DNA from: Scilla litardierei
Taxonomy: Eukaryota > Streptophyta > Magnoliopsida > Asparagales > Asparagaceae
Reading direction: 5' to 3'
Length of the DNA stretch: 64,000 nt
Assembly (NCBI GenBank): GCA_030789695.1
Contig: CM061135.1
Span: forward strand, 106,153,262 to 106,217,261
A program made the position numbers and the translations under genes. Numbering within the stretch: the stretch's first letter is position 1; every line of letters begins with the position of its first letter. A model generated the notes under the pieces. The model saw only the letters and a program-made list of their open reading frames with translations. It made no database searches and was not told the DNA's origin. This document shows positions 35,643-47,918 of the stretch, piece by piece.

Positions 35643-35998
35643 CTTTTTGGTGACTGTCTTATTATCCTTCTTCCCCTTGAAAATCTTATCCAACACCGTA
35701 TGCAAATAATGCCCAAAAGGACCAAAGTACACAACCCCAAGAATTGAAATTCCGCCCAAAAAAAGAAAAGTCAACATTAAAACACAAAAGGAAGGGCAAA
35801 AAAGAGAGTTTTAATCAATTATTTGCTTACGATTTTGAGGAGGAGGTGCTTGAGCTGGAGCTTGGGGATGCCGGAGATCTTCTGGGCAACAGAATCGCTG
35901 ACGCAAGGATGTGGCAGGGGGGTCTCGACTGTGGGAGGTCGGAGGAAGGCAGGTGGGCGTCGAGGGAGTGGAGGCCGGCTGGAGGTAGAGGGGGCTGA
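35643..35998 (-). pseudogene. Captured Mpv17/PMP22-family peroxisomal membrane protein exons
   Basis: Upstream exon ends at 35,831 (SDSVAQKISGIPKLQLKHLL then ATC|GTAAGC). The next exon covers about 35,755-35,643 (GVVYFGPFGHYLHTVLDKIF then KGKKDNKTVTKK|GTGAGG). Plant PMP22-like proteins have SDTIAQKISG and GGPFGHFFHKLMDTIFKGKK at these places. It is the most 5' captured gene of Helitron D. The N-terminal transmembrane part is not identifiable with confidence. Confidence 0.8.
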
Positions 35999-36329
35999 TC
36001 GGCATTGGGGTCGCAGGGAAGTGGAAGGGGATAGAGAGGGGAGGCAGAGAACAGAATTTTATTTGGGATGGAACCCGTGCCCTTTGGGGAAGATAGCTGC
36101 TTCACCTTGCGAGAAGAAAAAATGAGACTGTCTCTCTTCTTCACCCTGCGATAAATGACGTTGGGGAAATGAGTTTGGGGAAGAGCAAGAGGAGTTTTGA
36201 GAAACTCTCCCCCAAAACGCCTCTTCCGCTTCCCCAAAAAGCCTGTTGGTCTTTCCCAAGTTAATTTCTGAGTTAAAATGATTTAAGGCTGTTGCTTTTT
36301 CCAAATGGGACCCATAAATTTAAAAAGTA

Positions 36330-36483
36330 TGTGTTAAAATATAAATCCTTCATCTCAAAACTTCATCTAAACCGTTCATTTCCCAAGATTTAATCCTGGC
36401 CGTCTTTTATCAACCAGTTTGTCCTAGTCAGCTTGTCCTAGTCAGCCCTAGGATTCAAAAATCGCTGTCAAATGTATAATAGA
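36330..36483 (-). repeat. Inverted match to the 5' end of Helitron B
   Basis: Reverse complement of this segment matches 18,908-19,065 almost base for base (TCTATTAT.CATTTGACAGCG ... AACGGTTTAGATGAAG), then the two diverge. It makes the whole 17.6-kb insert look like one unit with 150-bp terminal inverted repeats. Confidence 0.9.
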
Positions 36484-36486
36484 TAT

Positions 36487-36513
36487 GAGGAGGGATCAAA
36501 TGACCCCCAAAAA
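36487..36513 (+). repeat. 27-bp end fragment of a MITE
   Basis: GAGGAGGGATCAAATGACCC then CCAAAAA matches the left end of the MITE at 36,717-36,745 and stops at the junction with the second copy of the 144-bp block. Confidence 0.9.
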
Positions 36514-36654
36514 TAACATTTCAAGTCAAATGAGAAAAACGTCTCAAATCACATCATGTATATGATATAGCGTATAAAGAGACAATTCACAATTTTCACA
36601 CAATTAACATAAACAATGAGACAATGTGTGACACAGAATATGAAGTAAATGCAT

Positions 36655-36659
<5 letters not shown>
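36514..36659. repeat. Duplicated 146-bp block, right copy
   Basis: Second copy of 18,762-18,905. It begins at the short overlap TAAC shared with the MITE sequence and ends at (CA)n. Confidence 0.93.

Positions 36660-36714
<55 letters not shown>
36657..36714. repeat. (CA)n microsatellite
   Basis: About 28 uninterrupted CA units between the duplicated block and the MITE. Confidence 0.97.
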
Positions 36715-36717
<3 letters not shown>

Positions 36718-37074
36718 AGGAGGGATCAAATGACCTCCAAAAATAACCCCCTATCAAAAATCCTATGCACCCATTTTTTCGGAAGATCCGAACCGTTCAT
36801 ATTGATCTCCACCCTCTAAATACATGACCTACCAATTTTCAACCCGATCCCATGTGTTTTGCCCGTTCATCAACCATTCGCAAAAGTTCTATTCATGCGA
36901 AACCGTTAAATTTGTATCGGATGGATGAATGGGCAAAACACATGGGATCGGGTTGAAAATTGGTGCGTCAGGTATTTAGAGGGTTGAGATCAAGATGAAC
37001 GGTTCGGATCTTTCGAAAAAATAGGGGGCATATGATTTTTGATAGGGAGTTATTTTTGGGATCATTTGATCCCT

Positions 37075-37077
<3 letters not shown>
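36718..37077. mobile_element. Foldback MITE, 360 bp
   Basis: Long terminal inverted repeats of about 150 bp beginning AGGAGGGATCAAATGA and including ATCCGAACCGTTCAT and CCCGATCCCATGTGTTTTGC, with only a short unique centre. No ORF. The superfamily is not clear because microsatellites on both sides ((CA)n and (TA)n) hide the target duplication. Confidence 0.88.

Positions 37078-37146
<69 letters not shown>
37078..37146. repeat. (TA)n microsatellite
   Basis: About 34 TA units directly after the MITE, at the return to copia family 2 internal sequence. Confidence 0.97.
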
Positions 37147-37151
<5 letters not shown>

Positions 37152-37340
37152 TTACTCCAATGATACAGGAGTACAAAATATATCTATAACTCTCAACAAA
37201 AGTGTGATCTACATACATACATAATCCATACTTCACAACACAAAAATGGATGAAAATACATAAAGACAATCAAAAACTCTCAACCCTAACAAAAAATCTA
37301 GGTCTAAGGGTGAGTGTATCCAGAGTAGCATCTGACATCA

Positions 37341-37852
37341 TCAGTCAATGTGGATGACGGATGGGTCTGAAGGGCGACCAGATTGACGAAACATCAGTCT
37401 GGTGGAACGACGAGTCGGATACACAAGAGCCTTCTGCTTGGACGACGCAGGAGACTCCATGTGAACGGGCACGAGAGTCAGAACATCAGCAGGCACATGC
37501 TCAAAGCCTGGAGGAGGAGGGACATCAGTTGACTTGGAAATATCCTCCGAAGGAGGAAACATGGCCTAGAGGGCTACCAGAATAGGAAAGCCGTGCAATA
37601 AGAACGACTTATACTGAAGCTCAAGGAGAAGCGAGAGCTTATGATCCAAGTCGGAAACTTAGGTTTCGATCGAAGAAACTCGGTCACAAAGCTTAGCGAG
37701 GCAGAAATCTTCGAGCAAAACAGATGGTGGAGAAGAGGGTGGCTGGACAGCTGGTGGAGGAGTGGGTTCAGTGATGGTGGCTGAGGGAATAGGGTCAGCA
37801 ATGAAGATACCCAAATACTTCCCCGAAGATGGTGGACTAACCGGTTCCATGA
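37341..37852 (-). pseudogene. ORF3 remnant of copia family 2
   Basis: One minus-strand frame from ATG 37,852 (MEPVSPPSSGKYLGI) through a short helical stretch (FCLAKLCDRVSSIET, VSDLDHKLSLLLEL) to a Pro-rich end (STDVPPPPGFEHVPADV, STRLMFRQSGRPSDPSVIHI) with two in-frame stops. Position after pol and composition match ORF3 of family 1, but the globular middle domain is missing. Function unknown; not expressed as one protein. Confidence 0.55.
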
Positions 37853-38171
37853 ATATCAATTGATAGAGACTAGTGCACAAACGAACGAAAATCGACGAAG
37901 ATACCTAATCGAGAAGAATGGCGGAGAGGAAGTCAGTCGAAAAAGCAATCAGAAAATCGAAAGAACGGAGAGTGGAGCTTCGAACCGGAGAGAACTCGAC
38001 AGCAACATTAGATTTTCGAAGGAGGAGACGAGGGAATTACGTCGAATGAGAGAGAAACAAACTGAATCAGATCGACAGCCCTCGTGTTAAAAGAAGGAGT
38101 CCAAAAGAATCTGGGTTGTTGGATCGAAAAATCGACGGCTCAGATCAAGTGAACGAACAGCCACAAAAGTT

Positions 38172-38509
38172 GACAGTCGACTGATGAACAATTGTCAATC
38201 GACTAGTCGATAAGATAGAAATAAGCTTGAGTTGACAGACAGTCGACTGTTGAGTAATTCACAGTCGCCTGTCGGAGAGACATTCGACTGTTCCTTACAC
38301 ATCAGTCGCCTGACTGAGAATCAATAATATGATGATAAAACAGAGACCTCTATTGATTTGGGCAGGTGCCTGATGACCAAATTGCAGTCGCCTGTCGCAC
38401 AGACAATCGACTGTAAAATATTCATCAGTCATCTATGCGAAAAATACACTCTGCTATATGATTAAATTGCGTTGGGCAGTCGACTGTCGAAGGAATGACA
38501 ATCGTCTAC
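38172..38509. repeat. Internal CAGTCGACTG array between pol and ORF3 of family 2
   Basis: Quartets with start-to-start distances 22/19/22 bp, the same motif as in the family 2 LTRs and the same place in the element as the internal array of family 1. Confidence 0.9.
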
Positions 38510-38784
38510 CCTCGTCCAGAAATGCACATTGAGGTTAAAATCCAGAGAATAGAGACATCTCACTCTAGGACCTATACTCTAACACAAATCTAATCAAGAA
38601 ATCAATATCAAAATATTATCGATTATCATACAAAACTCGTAAATCAATCCAAACGATCGAAATCATCAAAATATCAAATACATCTCTTAAAACAAATATA
38701 TATGAAGCAAATAATTTATCAAACGAAGAGAAGTAAAAATGATGATATGAGTTCAAGCATGATATAACATGAGTGTATGAACTC

Positions 38785-41700
38785 CTAAAATTCAGATTCA
38801 CCCATAATCCCTAATTCTCCACGCAACCTCGCAAATGAATCTTCTTTAAGAGGTTTAGTGAAGATGTCGACGATTTGTTTTTGGGTTTCAATATACTCTA
38901 AGATGATGTCATTCTTAGCTACATGATCATTAATAAAATGGGGTCTCACATCTATGTGTTTGGTACGTGAGTGATGTATCGGATTCTTGGAAAGATAGAT
39001 AGCGCTTTGGTTATCAACCATGATAGGGCAAGTATCACAATTGACACTATATTCCTTAAGTGTGTGTCTCATCCAAAGAACTTGTGCACGTGCAAGACCC
39101 GCGACAATACATTCCGCTTCAGTCGTCGATAATGATACAGAGTTCTGTTTCTTGGAAAACCAAGAAACTAGGGAATTTCCTAGAAAATGGCAAGTGCCAC
39201 TAGTACTCTTCACATAGGATTTGCATCCTGCAAAGTCGGCATCAATATATGAGATTAACTCATATGTGCTAGACTTAGGATACAGTAACCCATAATCTAG
39301 TGAATGATTGAGGTAACGAAAAATTCATTTAACCGCAATCAAGTGTGACTCTTTAGGTCTAGCTTGATATCTAGCACAAAGACATACATAAAACATGATA
39401 TCGGGCATACTAGTAGTTAAGTAAAGTAAGCTACCGGTTATACCTCGATATAGACGAACGTCTACATCTTTCCCATTCTCATCCTTGTGTAGATGAGTTG
39501 TCGTACTCATGGGAGTCCTTTTGCTTAAAGACGATTCCATCCCGAATCATTTGATAAGCTCCTCTGTGTACTTGGTTTGATGTATGAAAGTCATATCCTT
39601 CATTTGCTGAATTTGAAGTCCGAGGAAGTAGTTGAGCTCACCCATATGGTTCATTTCGAATTCATCCTTTATAGACTTGGAAATTCTTGGGAAAGATTAA
39701 AGTTAGTAGAACCACATATAATATCGTCTACATAAACTTGAATTAAAAGGATGTCATTTTCATAATCTTTAATGAAAAGAGTTGAATCAACCTCACCCAT
39801 TTTAAAACCTAAATCCAAAAGAAAGGTTTTGAGTCAATCATACCAAGCTTTAGGAGCTTGTCTCAACCCATATAATGCTTTCTTAAGTTTGAAAACATGG
39901 TTTGGAAATTTCTCATGTATGAAACCGGGTGGTTGAGAAACATAAACTTCTTCATTAACAATACCTTTTAAAAATACACTTTTAACATCCATTTGAAATA
40001 ACTTCAATTTTTTATGGGATGCAAAAGATAAAAGCAATCTAATAGCTTCTAATCAAGCTACGTGGGCAAAAGATTCTTCGAAATCAATACCTTCTTCTTA
40101 CTGATAGCCTTGAGCTACTAACCTTGCTTTGTTCCTTGTGATGACCTTGTTTTCATCGGTCTTGTTCTTGAAGATCCACTTGGTTCCAATCACTTGGTGA
40201 CCACTTGGAAGAGGAACAATCTCCCAAACTTCATTTCTTTCAAATTGCATAAGCTTTTCTTCCATTGCAACTATCCAAGAGCTATCTTCGCATGCTTCTA
40301 GGATGTTCTTTGGCTCAATGGTAGAGACAAATGCGCAGTGAAAGAATTCATCGATGCTTAACCTCGTTCGAACACCCACACCAATATATCCAATAATTTG
40401 GTCATGGGGGTGGTTACGAATGGTTGGGTAAGCTTTGGGAATCCCTGCATCACTTGGGACATCTTCAACAATTTCATTAGTATTGTTAGTTTCAATAATA
40501 TAGTCATTGATTTTAACATTACTAAGGGAATCACACAAAACGTCTACACTATCATCAACAACATGAGGAAAATTAAAATATTCATAAAATGATATGTGTA
40601 GTGATTTCTCGATTATTGAAGAGGTTTTGTTGTATATCCGGTAGGCTTTGCTACGTGTGGAATATCTAACAAAAATTCCTTCATCGGACTTGGCTCAAAT
40701 TTATCTAAGTTACCAAAAGTGTTCTTGATAAAACATTTTGAACCAAAAACACGAAAATATTTAACTTGTGGCTTTTTGTCATAAAAAACTCAAAACAAGT
40801 TTTGTTTGTTCGGGGTCTCACTAGGATCCTATTGAGCACATAACATGCCGTGTGCACCGCCTCTGTCCAAAATTATAGTACAAGATGATTATCATGGAGC
40901 TTGGTACATGCACACTCAATTAGGGTCCTATTCTCTCTTTACAACACCATTTTATGGTGGTGTGCGAGGAAAAGAGAAATTGTGAGTAATCCCGTTGTCA
41001 TCACAAAACTTTGTGAAAGACTCATTCTCAAATTCTCCTCCATTATCAGGTGGATCCTAAGAAATTTTGAATATTCTTTGCAAATATGATAAACTCTTCG
41101 AAAGCTTCATTCTTATTGGTTAAGAATAGAACCCAAGCACATCTAGAGAAGTCGTCAACGACAACTAATCCATAGTGAACATTACCTAAAGAGGCGGTTC
41201 TAGTTGGCCTAAATAAATCTAAATGAAGTAGTTCTAGAGGCCTCTTAGAAGTTATGCCATCTTTAAGTTTGAAAGATGATTTGCTAAGTTTACCTCTTTG
41301 ACATTACTAAAAGCAATTTTCGAAAAACCTTTTACTAGATCATGCTTATCTAACTTATATAAGTGCTTAAAATGAACATGATCAAAACGACGATGCCATA
41401 ATAGTTTTTCATTTATATTAACAACTAAGCAATTTTCTACGGTTTAGGCAAGCTCAAATAATAAATATTTTTATGCCTAATACCGGTAAATAAAATATTT
41501 GAATCAAAATCTACAATTTTACACATACCCTCTCCAAAGTTAACCGTGTAACACTTGTCACAAAGTTGACTAATGGAGATAAGGTTATGACATAAACCAC
41601 TAACTAAATAAACATTTGTAATAAACGGTTTAGAAGGATTACCGACTTTACCTACTCCAATGATGGTTCCCTTTTGATTACCTCCAAAAGTGATTGTTGC

Positions 41701-41871
41701 ACCATCATTGATGCTAATCACTTTGGAGAGAAATGAGGGATCTCCCGTCATGTGTTTGGAGCAACCACTGTCGAGTATCCATCCTTTCCATTTAGAGCCA
41801 ATATGACGTTTATTGCTCTCTTTCTTTTTCTTGGATACCTTCATCATATACCGTAAGCTCATGGTACCCAA
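38785..41871 (-). pseudogene. pol: pol remnant of copia family 2
   Basis: Protease part 41,437-41,871 ([14 protein letters not shown]), broken integrase about 40,600-41,430, RT in pieces (40,098-40,538 with [12 protein letters not shown]; 39,834-40,037 with FQMDVKS), RNase H 38,785-39,213 ([30 protein letters not shown]). Several frameshifts and stops; the RNase H signature EAEYIA has Y to C. Collinear with family 1 pol, so the family is related but clearly distinct. Confidence 0.9.
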
Positions 41872-42078
41872 TTTTTGTTGGGTCCAAGGGGATTAGCCCT
41901 TTGTAAGCCAAGCCCAAGTGGACTTCTGCTTCCCAACATAATTACTACTATTTATTACATCATGAAAATTGTAACCAACATATGCATTCATATCATTTAA
42001 GCTAATGTTCTTAGGACCCGTTTTGGGAGTCCTTTTTCTAGTTGCATGCACAATTGATTGATTTCTATGTGGTGCGTG

Positions 42079-44181
42079 CTACCTAGGAACATGCGTTCTA
42101 GCATAAGAAGATAGAGGTGGATAAGCATTGCACACATAAGGGTTGTATGCAAACTTAGGTACATGCATGTTATATGAAGCATATGGGGCATACATAGCAT
42201 GTGGTGGATGTGCATACGTGGAAGAATGATGCGTATAAGCATATGAGCGTGTAGAGGCACGTGCATGAGTATTTCTCATGTGTGGGTTTGCACGTGTCCG
42301 TGCATAAAAAGTGTCATCAGTGTCCACTTGTGAAGTAGGAGATTTCCTACATGGATGAAGGTTAGTGTACATATAAGCATGGCCTCTCTTTTGGTTTCCA
42401 CCCTTAGTTGGTTTCTTGCTAAAAGGAAGGGATTGTGAAGTGGTGGCTTTCTTGGTATGTTTGCTACCAATAGTATTTTTGGCACCACTTGTGGCTGCAC
42501 TGGAGGATGACTTCACAAAATCTATAGTAATACCACTATAGGAGGTGCGAGCATTGGATGCATTTGCTTCCACAAAACCAAGTCCAACACGATGTGTGGT
42601 CAAAAATTGGTTTGCTAGCAAATCATCCAATTGTCCTTTCCCTTTGTTAAATCTCATAATTCGGGAGGACATGAGCTTATATTTCTCCTTAAGAGAAGAA
42701 ATATTGGTATCCAAGGTGGACACCCGTGCTTTGAGCACGCGCACTTGGGTTTTAAGAGAATCATTCTCTGAATCCAATTGTGTGTTTTGTGAAGCTGATC
42801 ATTATTATCTTTAGGATACGTTTGATCTAGTTGAGATTTGAGGGAATTCAGCTCATTTCTCAATGTGTCATTTTGAGAAACCAAAGAGGTTTTCTCAAGT
42901 GTGAGTGTATCAACAATGATGTCATTGTTGATAATGCATGGTATGGATGGTTTGCTAACATTCAATTTCTTTAAACTAGTATATCTAAGCATTAACGATT
43001 GATAATTAGAAAATAGTTCTTCGTTAGCTATTCGAAGTTCATCCATTGTTACCTCGGGTTCATCGATGTCAGTATCACTCTCATCGGAGAGTGGATCTTC
43101 CCGGGCCATGAAACATATGTGGGCACTTTCACCCTTCTCATCCTCGGATTCGCTTGAGGAATCTTCACTTGAATCATCAAACGTACCAACAAGTCATTTC
43201 TTCTTATCCTACTTGTACTTGTCGAACTTGTGGTACTTTGGGGCCTTCCATTTCTCTTTGTTTCGGAGCATTGGACAATCCTTCTTGATGTGCCTTGGCT
43301 TGTTACACTTAAACCAAAAAGATGAAGTGTTGTTAGTGGAATCAAATTTATTCTTGGAGGGAAATTTACCGTTGCGAAAAAAGCGTTGGAACTTCTTTGC
43401 CATTTGTGCCATTTCCTCCAAGTCCATCTTTTTTCTGACTCTTCACTATCGGAGGATGAAGAATTAGCTTTGAATGCTAACGCTTTCTTCTTCGCCTATG
43501 TAGGGTTCATCATCGCTCGAATCTTCAATCGATTCTCCCGTCTTACTTCGTAAGACATGATAGTACCGCTGAGATTTATGACTGTGTAATTCTTCATGTC
43601 GTTGACCTCCTTAATGTCGACAGCTTTTCGTTCCCATTTGGAGGTCATTCCCTTTATAATCTTTCTCACATTCTCTTGTTGGGTATAGACTTTTCCAAGA
43701 GCTTCGAGTTCATTGGTGATGTCGGTAAAACGTCTGTACATCGTTGCTATGCTATCATTACCCCGCATGTGAAACATATCGAAATTTTGCACAGCAACAT
43801 ATAGTTTAGACAATTTTACCTTATTCGTTCCCTCGTGGGTAACGACTAGATGGTTCCAAATTTGATATGCACTCTTACATGTGCATATCTTGTTGAACTC
43901 ATCTGGGTCCAACGCACAATGAAGAGCATTCATTGCCTTGGCGTTGTACTTCGGCAAACTTCTCGGAGGGCGTCCATTTGTCAAAATCCTCTTCGGATGG
44001 TTCTCCAAAGAGAAGCACTCCTCAGGAATGTCTCCATCTGGCATTTCCAATAGTCGAAATTCATGTCATTGAAACACGGTGGAATAACCGTTGATTGTCC
44101 TTCGAAGACGGTGGACGCTCCATCACGGTTGTGATTGTTGTACGAAGTCGGTGGAGGAACGTTGTTATTGTTGGATGCCAT
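42079..44181 (-). pseudogene. gag: gag remnant of copia family 2
   Basis: Start ATG at 44,181 (MASNNNNVPPPTSYNN). Capsid-type region in two frames (FDYWKCQMETFLRSASLW; KSAYQIWNHLVVTHEGTNK), zinc knuckle at about 43,310 changed to WFKCNKPRHIKKDC (first Cys to Trp, Gly to Arg), a coiled-coil part, and a His/Tyr-rich C-terminus (42,079-42,777). Frameshifts near 43,981, 43,496 and 42,777. Non-functional. Confidence 0.9.
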
Positions 44182-44195
44182 AGCTATAAACCAGT

Positions 44196-44209
44196 GCTCT
44201 GATACCAAT
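44196..44209 (-). other. Primer binding site of copia family 2
   Basis: ATTGGTATCAGAGC on the minus strand immediately after the 5' LTR end; complementary to initiator tRNA-Met. Confidence 0.88.
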
Positions 44210-46120
44210 TGTAAGGTCCCTAGATATGAGGAAAACACTAGAAGGGGGGTTGAATAGTGTTTATACAATGTAAAATGATAATTACACCAAATTAAATTCC
44301 TAACCAACAATTAATGCGGAATGAAAATAAACCCTAAAATTAAACAATGCAAACACAATGATGTTTCAAGGGTTCGGATTACCCAAGTCAACTCCCGACT
44401 TGTTCCCGGTAATCCTACGTCCCTTCCACCCGGATACCATCGGATATTCAAGTTAGAACCATAACTGGAGGTTTCTTTTAAACCCACTTGTAGCAACCCT
44501 ACAAGTGAAATCGAAGTACACTCGATGTCCTTGACTCCCACAACTTGGGGCACGCAAAACACTCTCACAACTCGAGAGTTAATCAAATAACGAAAGTTAT
44601 GAAATATTGAAATGCAACACTTACAATCACCTATGCCTTGAAGTAGAACTTGAAGGAGCAAGTGTGTTGTGTGTTGAATGTCTCTATTTAAAGAGAGAAA
44701 AGCCCTTTCGCTTGACAACACCAATTGCCTAGAAGATTTCTCTTTGATTCTAGGTTGGAGAGCAAGAGATTAAAAGATAGGAATTCTAGGGATTTAGGAT
44801 TTTGAGAGCTTGAGATTGAAAGCTTAGGGTTTTAATAGAAGAGTGAATCAAATGAGTAACATCTCAATGAAATAGTAGAGGCTGCCTTTATTGGTTTCTC
44901 AAATCCCTCAAACAAAATTCCCAAAAACCCCTTTGAAAACCATGGAGAAAAACCCAATGGATAGAATTTACCAACGCGACTGTCGACGGTTGAACAAAAC
45001 ACAGTCGACTGCAGCACTGTGTCAGAGGGTAGGTGAGAATTCAAACGGTAACTTACCACGTGGACAGTCGACTGTAAAACCAACATGCGACTGTATATCC
45101 TTCTACAGGCGACTGGCCGCAATATGAGTAAGCTGGGAAAATCTCAGGAAATACTGGGAAGACAGGACAGCGACTGATGTGGAACACACAGGCGCCTGTG
45201 CCATGGGCAGGCGACTGTGAAACCAACATCAGTCGACTGTTACAAACCCTGACAATTCCCAGAGTGCTGAGTCTGCAGAGAGCTCAAAGACAGACGACTG
45301 TTGAAGCATTGATAGTCGACTGTGCCAATGGACAGTTGACTTTAAATACAACATCAGTCGACTGGCACTAAAATGTCAACCATTCCAAAGAGTAGATTCT
45401 ACAGAGGAATCATGGACAGGTGACTGTTGAAGCATTTACAGTCGACTGTGCCTTGGACAGGCGACTGTAAATACAACAGCAGTCGACTGGCCAGAAGAAT
45501 ATGAAAATGATCTTTGGGCTGAAGATAGACAGACGTCTGATTAACAAATCACAGTCGACTGTCTCTTGGACAGGCGCCTGTAAAATGTACAGCAGTCGCC
45601 TGATAGAGTTGAAGCTTAGAAAGCCCAAAAATCAACTTATTAAGTATGTGCATAACAGGCGACTGTAGAGCAAATCACAGTCGACTGTTTTGAGACAGGC
45701 GACTGTAAAACGTTCAGCAGTCGACTGTTGAAATCACAATTTGCACATGCTTGGGAAAATTGAATTGGAGTCAAAGGAAAAGTGACCTAACGATTTCCTA
45801 TGACTGAAATGAAGATATGCGTGCGCTCCAATATAGTTCTACTTCTAAGCTACATACTAGAAGAGAAAAAGAAGATTACATTATGTAGAACCCTCTCTTC
45901 TATCCAAAGTATGAGCTTGAAGTCTTTTAGGAGCTTCAATCACCATCTTTGATCATCCAATCCACTTTTTTTGCTTTCAATGATCTTTGAGTGACATCCA
46001 TTACTAATTGATCTTTAAGATATGCTTAGGCAATGGATTAACTGCAAATAGGGGGTTAATCACAAGTATTTATGTTTGCTCATCATTAATACCAAGTAGG
46101 GAGAAGTCCAATACTCAACA
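44210..46120 (-). repeat. 5' LTR of copia family 2 (1,911 bp)
   Basis: Pair of 16,290-18,224; TG...CA ends; followed by the target duplication ATTAG at 46,121-46,125. Confidence 0.95.
44977..45729. repeat. CAGTCGACTG quartet array in family 2 5' LTR
   Basis: Quartets starting near 45,291, 45,417, 45,530 and 45,656, plus earlier partial ones. In the 45,291 unit the motifs start at 0, 22, 42 and 64. Outer spacings are always 22 bp, inner 18-20. Confidence 0.93.
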
Positions 46121-46125
46121 ATTAG

Positions 46126-46813
46126 AAGCGTGATAATATATGAAAATGTGGAATTTGGAGGCGAATATGACATGAAATGATGCAATAAATAAATAGAAAA
46201 TATGGACACATCAACATCCACCATGCTTACCTCTTACTCGTGCGAATACTAAGCTCACCAGGCGGAGAAAAATAAAAAATCGAAAACAATGGAATATGGA
46301 GGTGAGGTGCTAGATTACTCAGTCAGATCTCAAGCTATAGCTACATATCATGATGCTCTGGAAAAAGTGAAACACATGCTATAGAGATTCCTTATCTTAG
46401 CTAAAAATAGTACTTGCGAGAATTTAAGATCAACGAAAGGGATTCTCTAGATTAATGCAATCAACTCATATTCACATCATGTATCTCATAGAATCTAATA
46501 TACAAGTGTTGGCAATGCACTTTTCAATCAAGAGATATAAATGAAGCATATAAGAATTCACACCAAGCATGCAATGGGGAATAGAATAAATCATAGCATT
46601 CACATATTCATATCAAATCATAAGAAATATCCATAGCCAAACTATTTTGCCAAGTTTCAGCATTATCAAATATTCCCAATTGTGCACAACTCCACTCTAA
46701 TGGCGTACTCATACGGTCAAATGAATTCATCCCCCAAGCTTGGCTTGATGTATCGCATCTAAGGAATAGAAATGGAGTTTTTGTGGCTTTTCCCAAGTAT
46801 TTTTGTAGCTTCA

Positions 46814-46865
<52 letters not shown>

Positions 46866-47918
46866 GGAGCTAACTTTTTCTTTTGGGATTTTTGGAGAGT
46901 AGATGTGGTATAAGTAGCTGCAAGGGGTGAACTTAAGTGGCATGTAAAGAATACAAAGATATGTGGAGAAGGAAATAATATAACACGCAGTTCACTCTAA
47001 GATGTGCATAAATGGTTCAATAAGATAATACTTCAACTAAAATTCATAAGAAAGCATGGATATTCTCGATCAGTTTAATGAATAGTGGAGTCAGGTAGTG
47101 AAGCGTACAATCATATCAAGCATACAATAGAAGGTGAATAAGACAATAAGGCAGATGCTTCAGATATACAATTGATGCGTGAATCTTGGTGCATTCCCAA
47201 TAAAGGCATACTAGGCACTACTATATACATTCAGCTTTAATTAATATCATGCATTCAGATAGAGAAGTCATCAAAAAGAGATATATGCAAGCATATGGAT
47301 ATCAATATACTGGAATACTCAAAATAGCATGTCAAGAGTGAGCATTGTGAAAGCTGATAAAGCTATAAGAGATATCATCATACAGAATATATCTAGCAAG
47401 GAAAAGAAGAAAAGCGGAAAAATAAAATAAAAACAAGCATGCAAGCATACTAAAACATGAAAAATATAATGCTAAAAGAGAAAAATGAAACAGTGAGAAA
47501 ATGGGTGGAAAAATAAAAAAATAAAAAGAGGTAAAATGAAAGAAAATATAAAAAAGAAAAATAAAAAGTGATAGCGCTCATCCTCCAAGCTAAACACATC
47601 AGTGTCCTCACTGCGAGAACACGCATGCAAGGCAGGAAATGATGCTAGGGTGGGCGAGCAGAAAAAGAAGAAAGGAAACTAAAAACGAAACTATACAAAT
47701 AAAAAGGAAAAATGCAAATGCAGATGCATGACCTAATGCCTAGAATGAAAAAATATGGACAAGCAGGCAGATGATGCAAATGGTGATATGATGCAAGTGG
47801 GGTATATGCAGATGGTGCAAAATGGGGTTCTCCCCTAAGCTATACAAGATCAAGGCCCCGAAGAGACAGATGGGCACAAAAACATGGGGGGAGAACATGA
47901 GCAAAAATAATATAGGGA
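46126..47918 (-). other. Continuation of the third family, non-coding part
   Basis: AT-rich sequence continuing 14,675-16,284 across the family 2 insertion. Contains a (GA)n run at 46,818-46,861 and long A-rich stretches near 47,400-47,560. No gene seen. Confidence 0.5.

Larger units (their letters stand above)
28141..36483 (-). mobile_element. Helitron D, about 8.3 kb, carrying pieces of at least four host genes
   Basis: 5' end on the minus strand A|TCTATTATACATTTGACAG at 36,483; 3' end with a degenerate hairpin and ACGACTAT near 28,141 (CTAG changed to CTAT). Captured exons, all minus strand: Mpv17/PMP22, PIP5K, pectinesterase, one unidentified, UBE2C-type E2. Several introns are kept, so capture was from genomic DNA. 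A plus-oriented 3' end at 29,055-29,083 interrupts the simple picture, so the interval may contain more than one element. 30,534-32,503 and 32,577-34,329 contain no gene I can name. Confidence 0.6.
16290..46120 (-). mobile_element. Ty1/copia family 2 (SIRE/Maximus-like), complete outline, expanded to 29.8 kb by nested insertions
   Basis: Two LTRs (16,290-18,224 and 44,210-46,120) in the same orientation, target duplication ATTAG on both sides, PPT, ORF3 remnant, motif array, pol remnant, gag remnant and tRNA-Met primer site in copia order on the minus strand. Without the Helitron nest and duplicated block the element is about 12 kb, close to family 1 length. All reading frames are broken by stops and frameshifts and the LTRs differ at many positions, so it is much older than the family 1 copies. 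Confidence 0.95.

Noticed and set aside
18908..36483. Single giant terminal-inverted-repeat DNA transposon
   Set aside because: No transposase frame, no clear direct target duplication, and internal Helitron 3' signatures. Kept only as an alternative in the findings.
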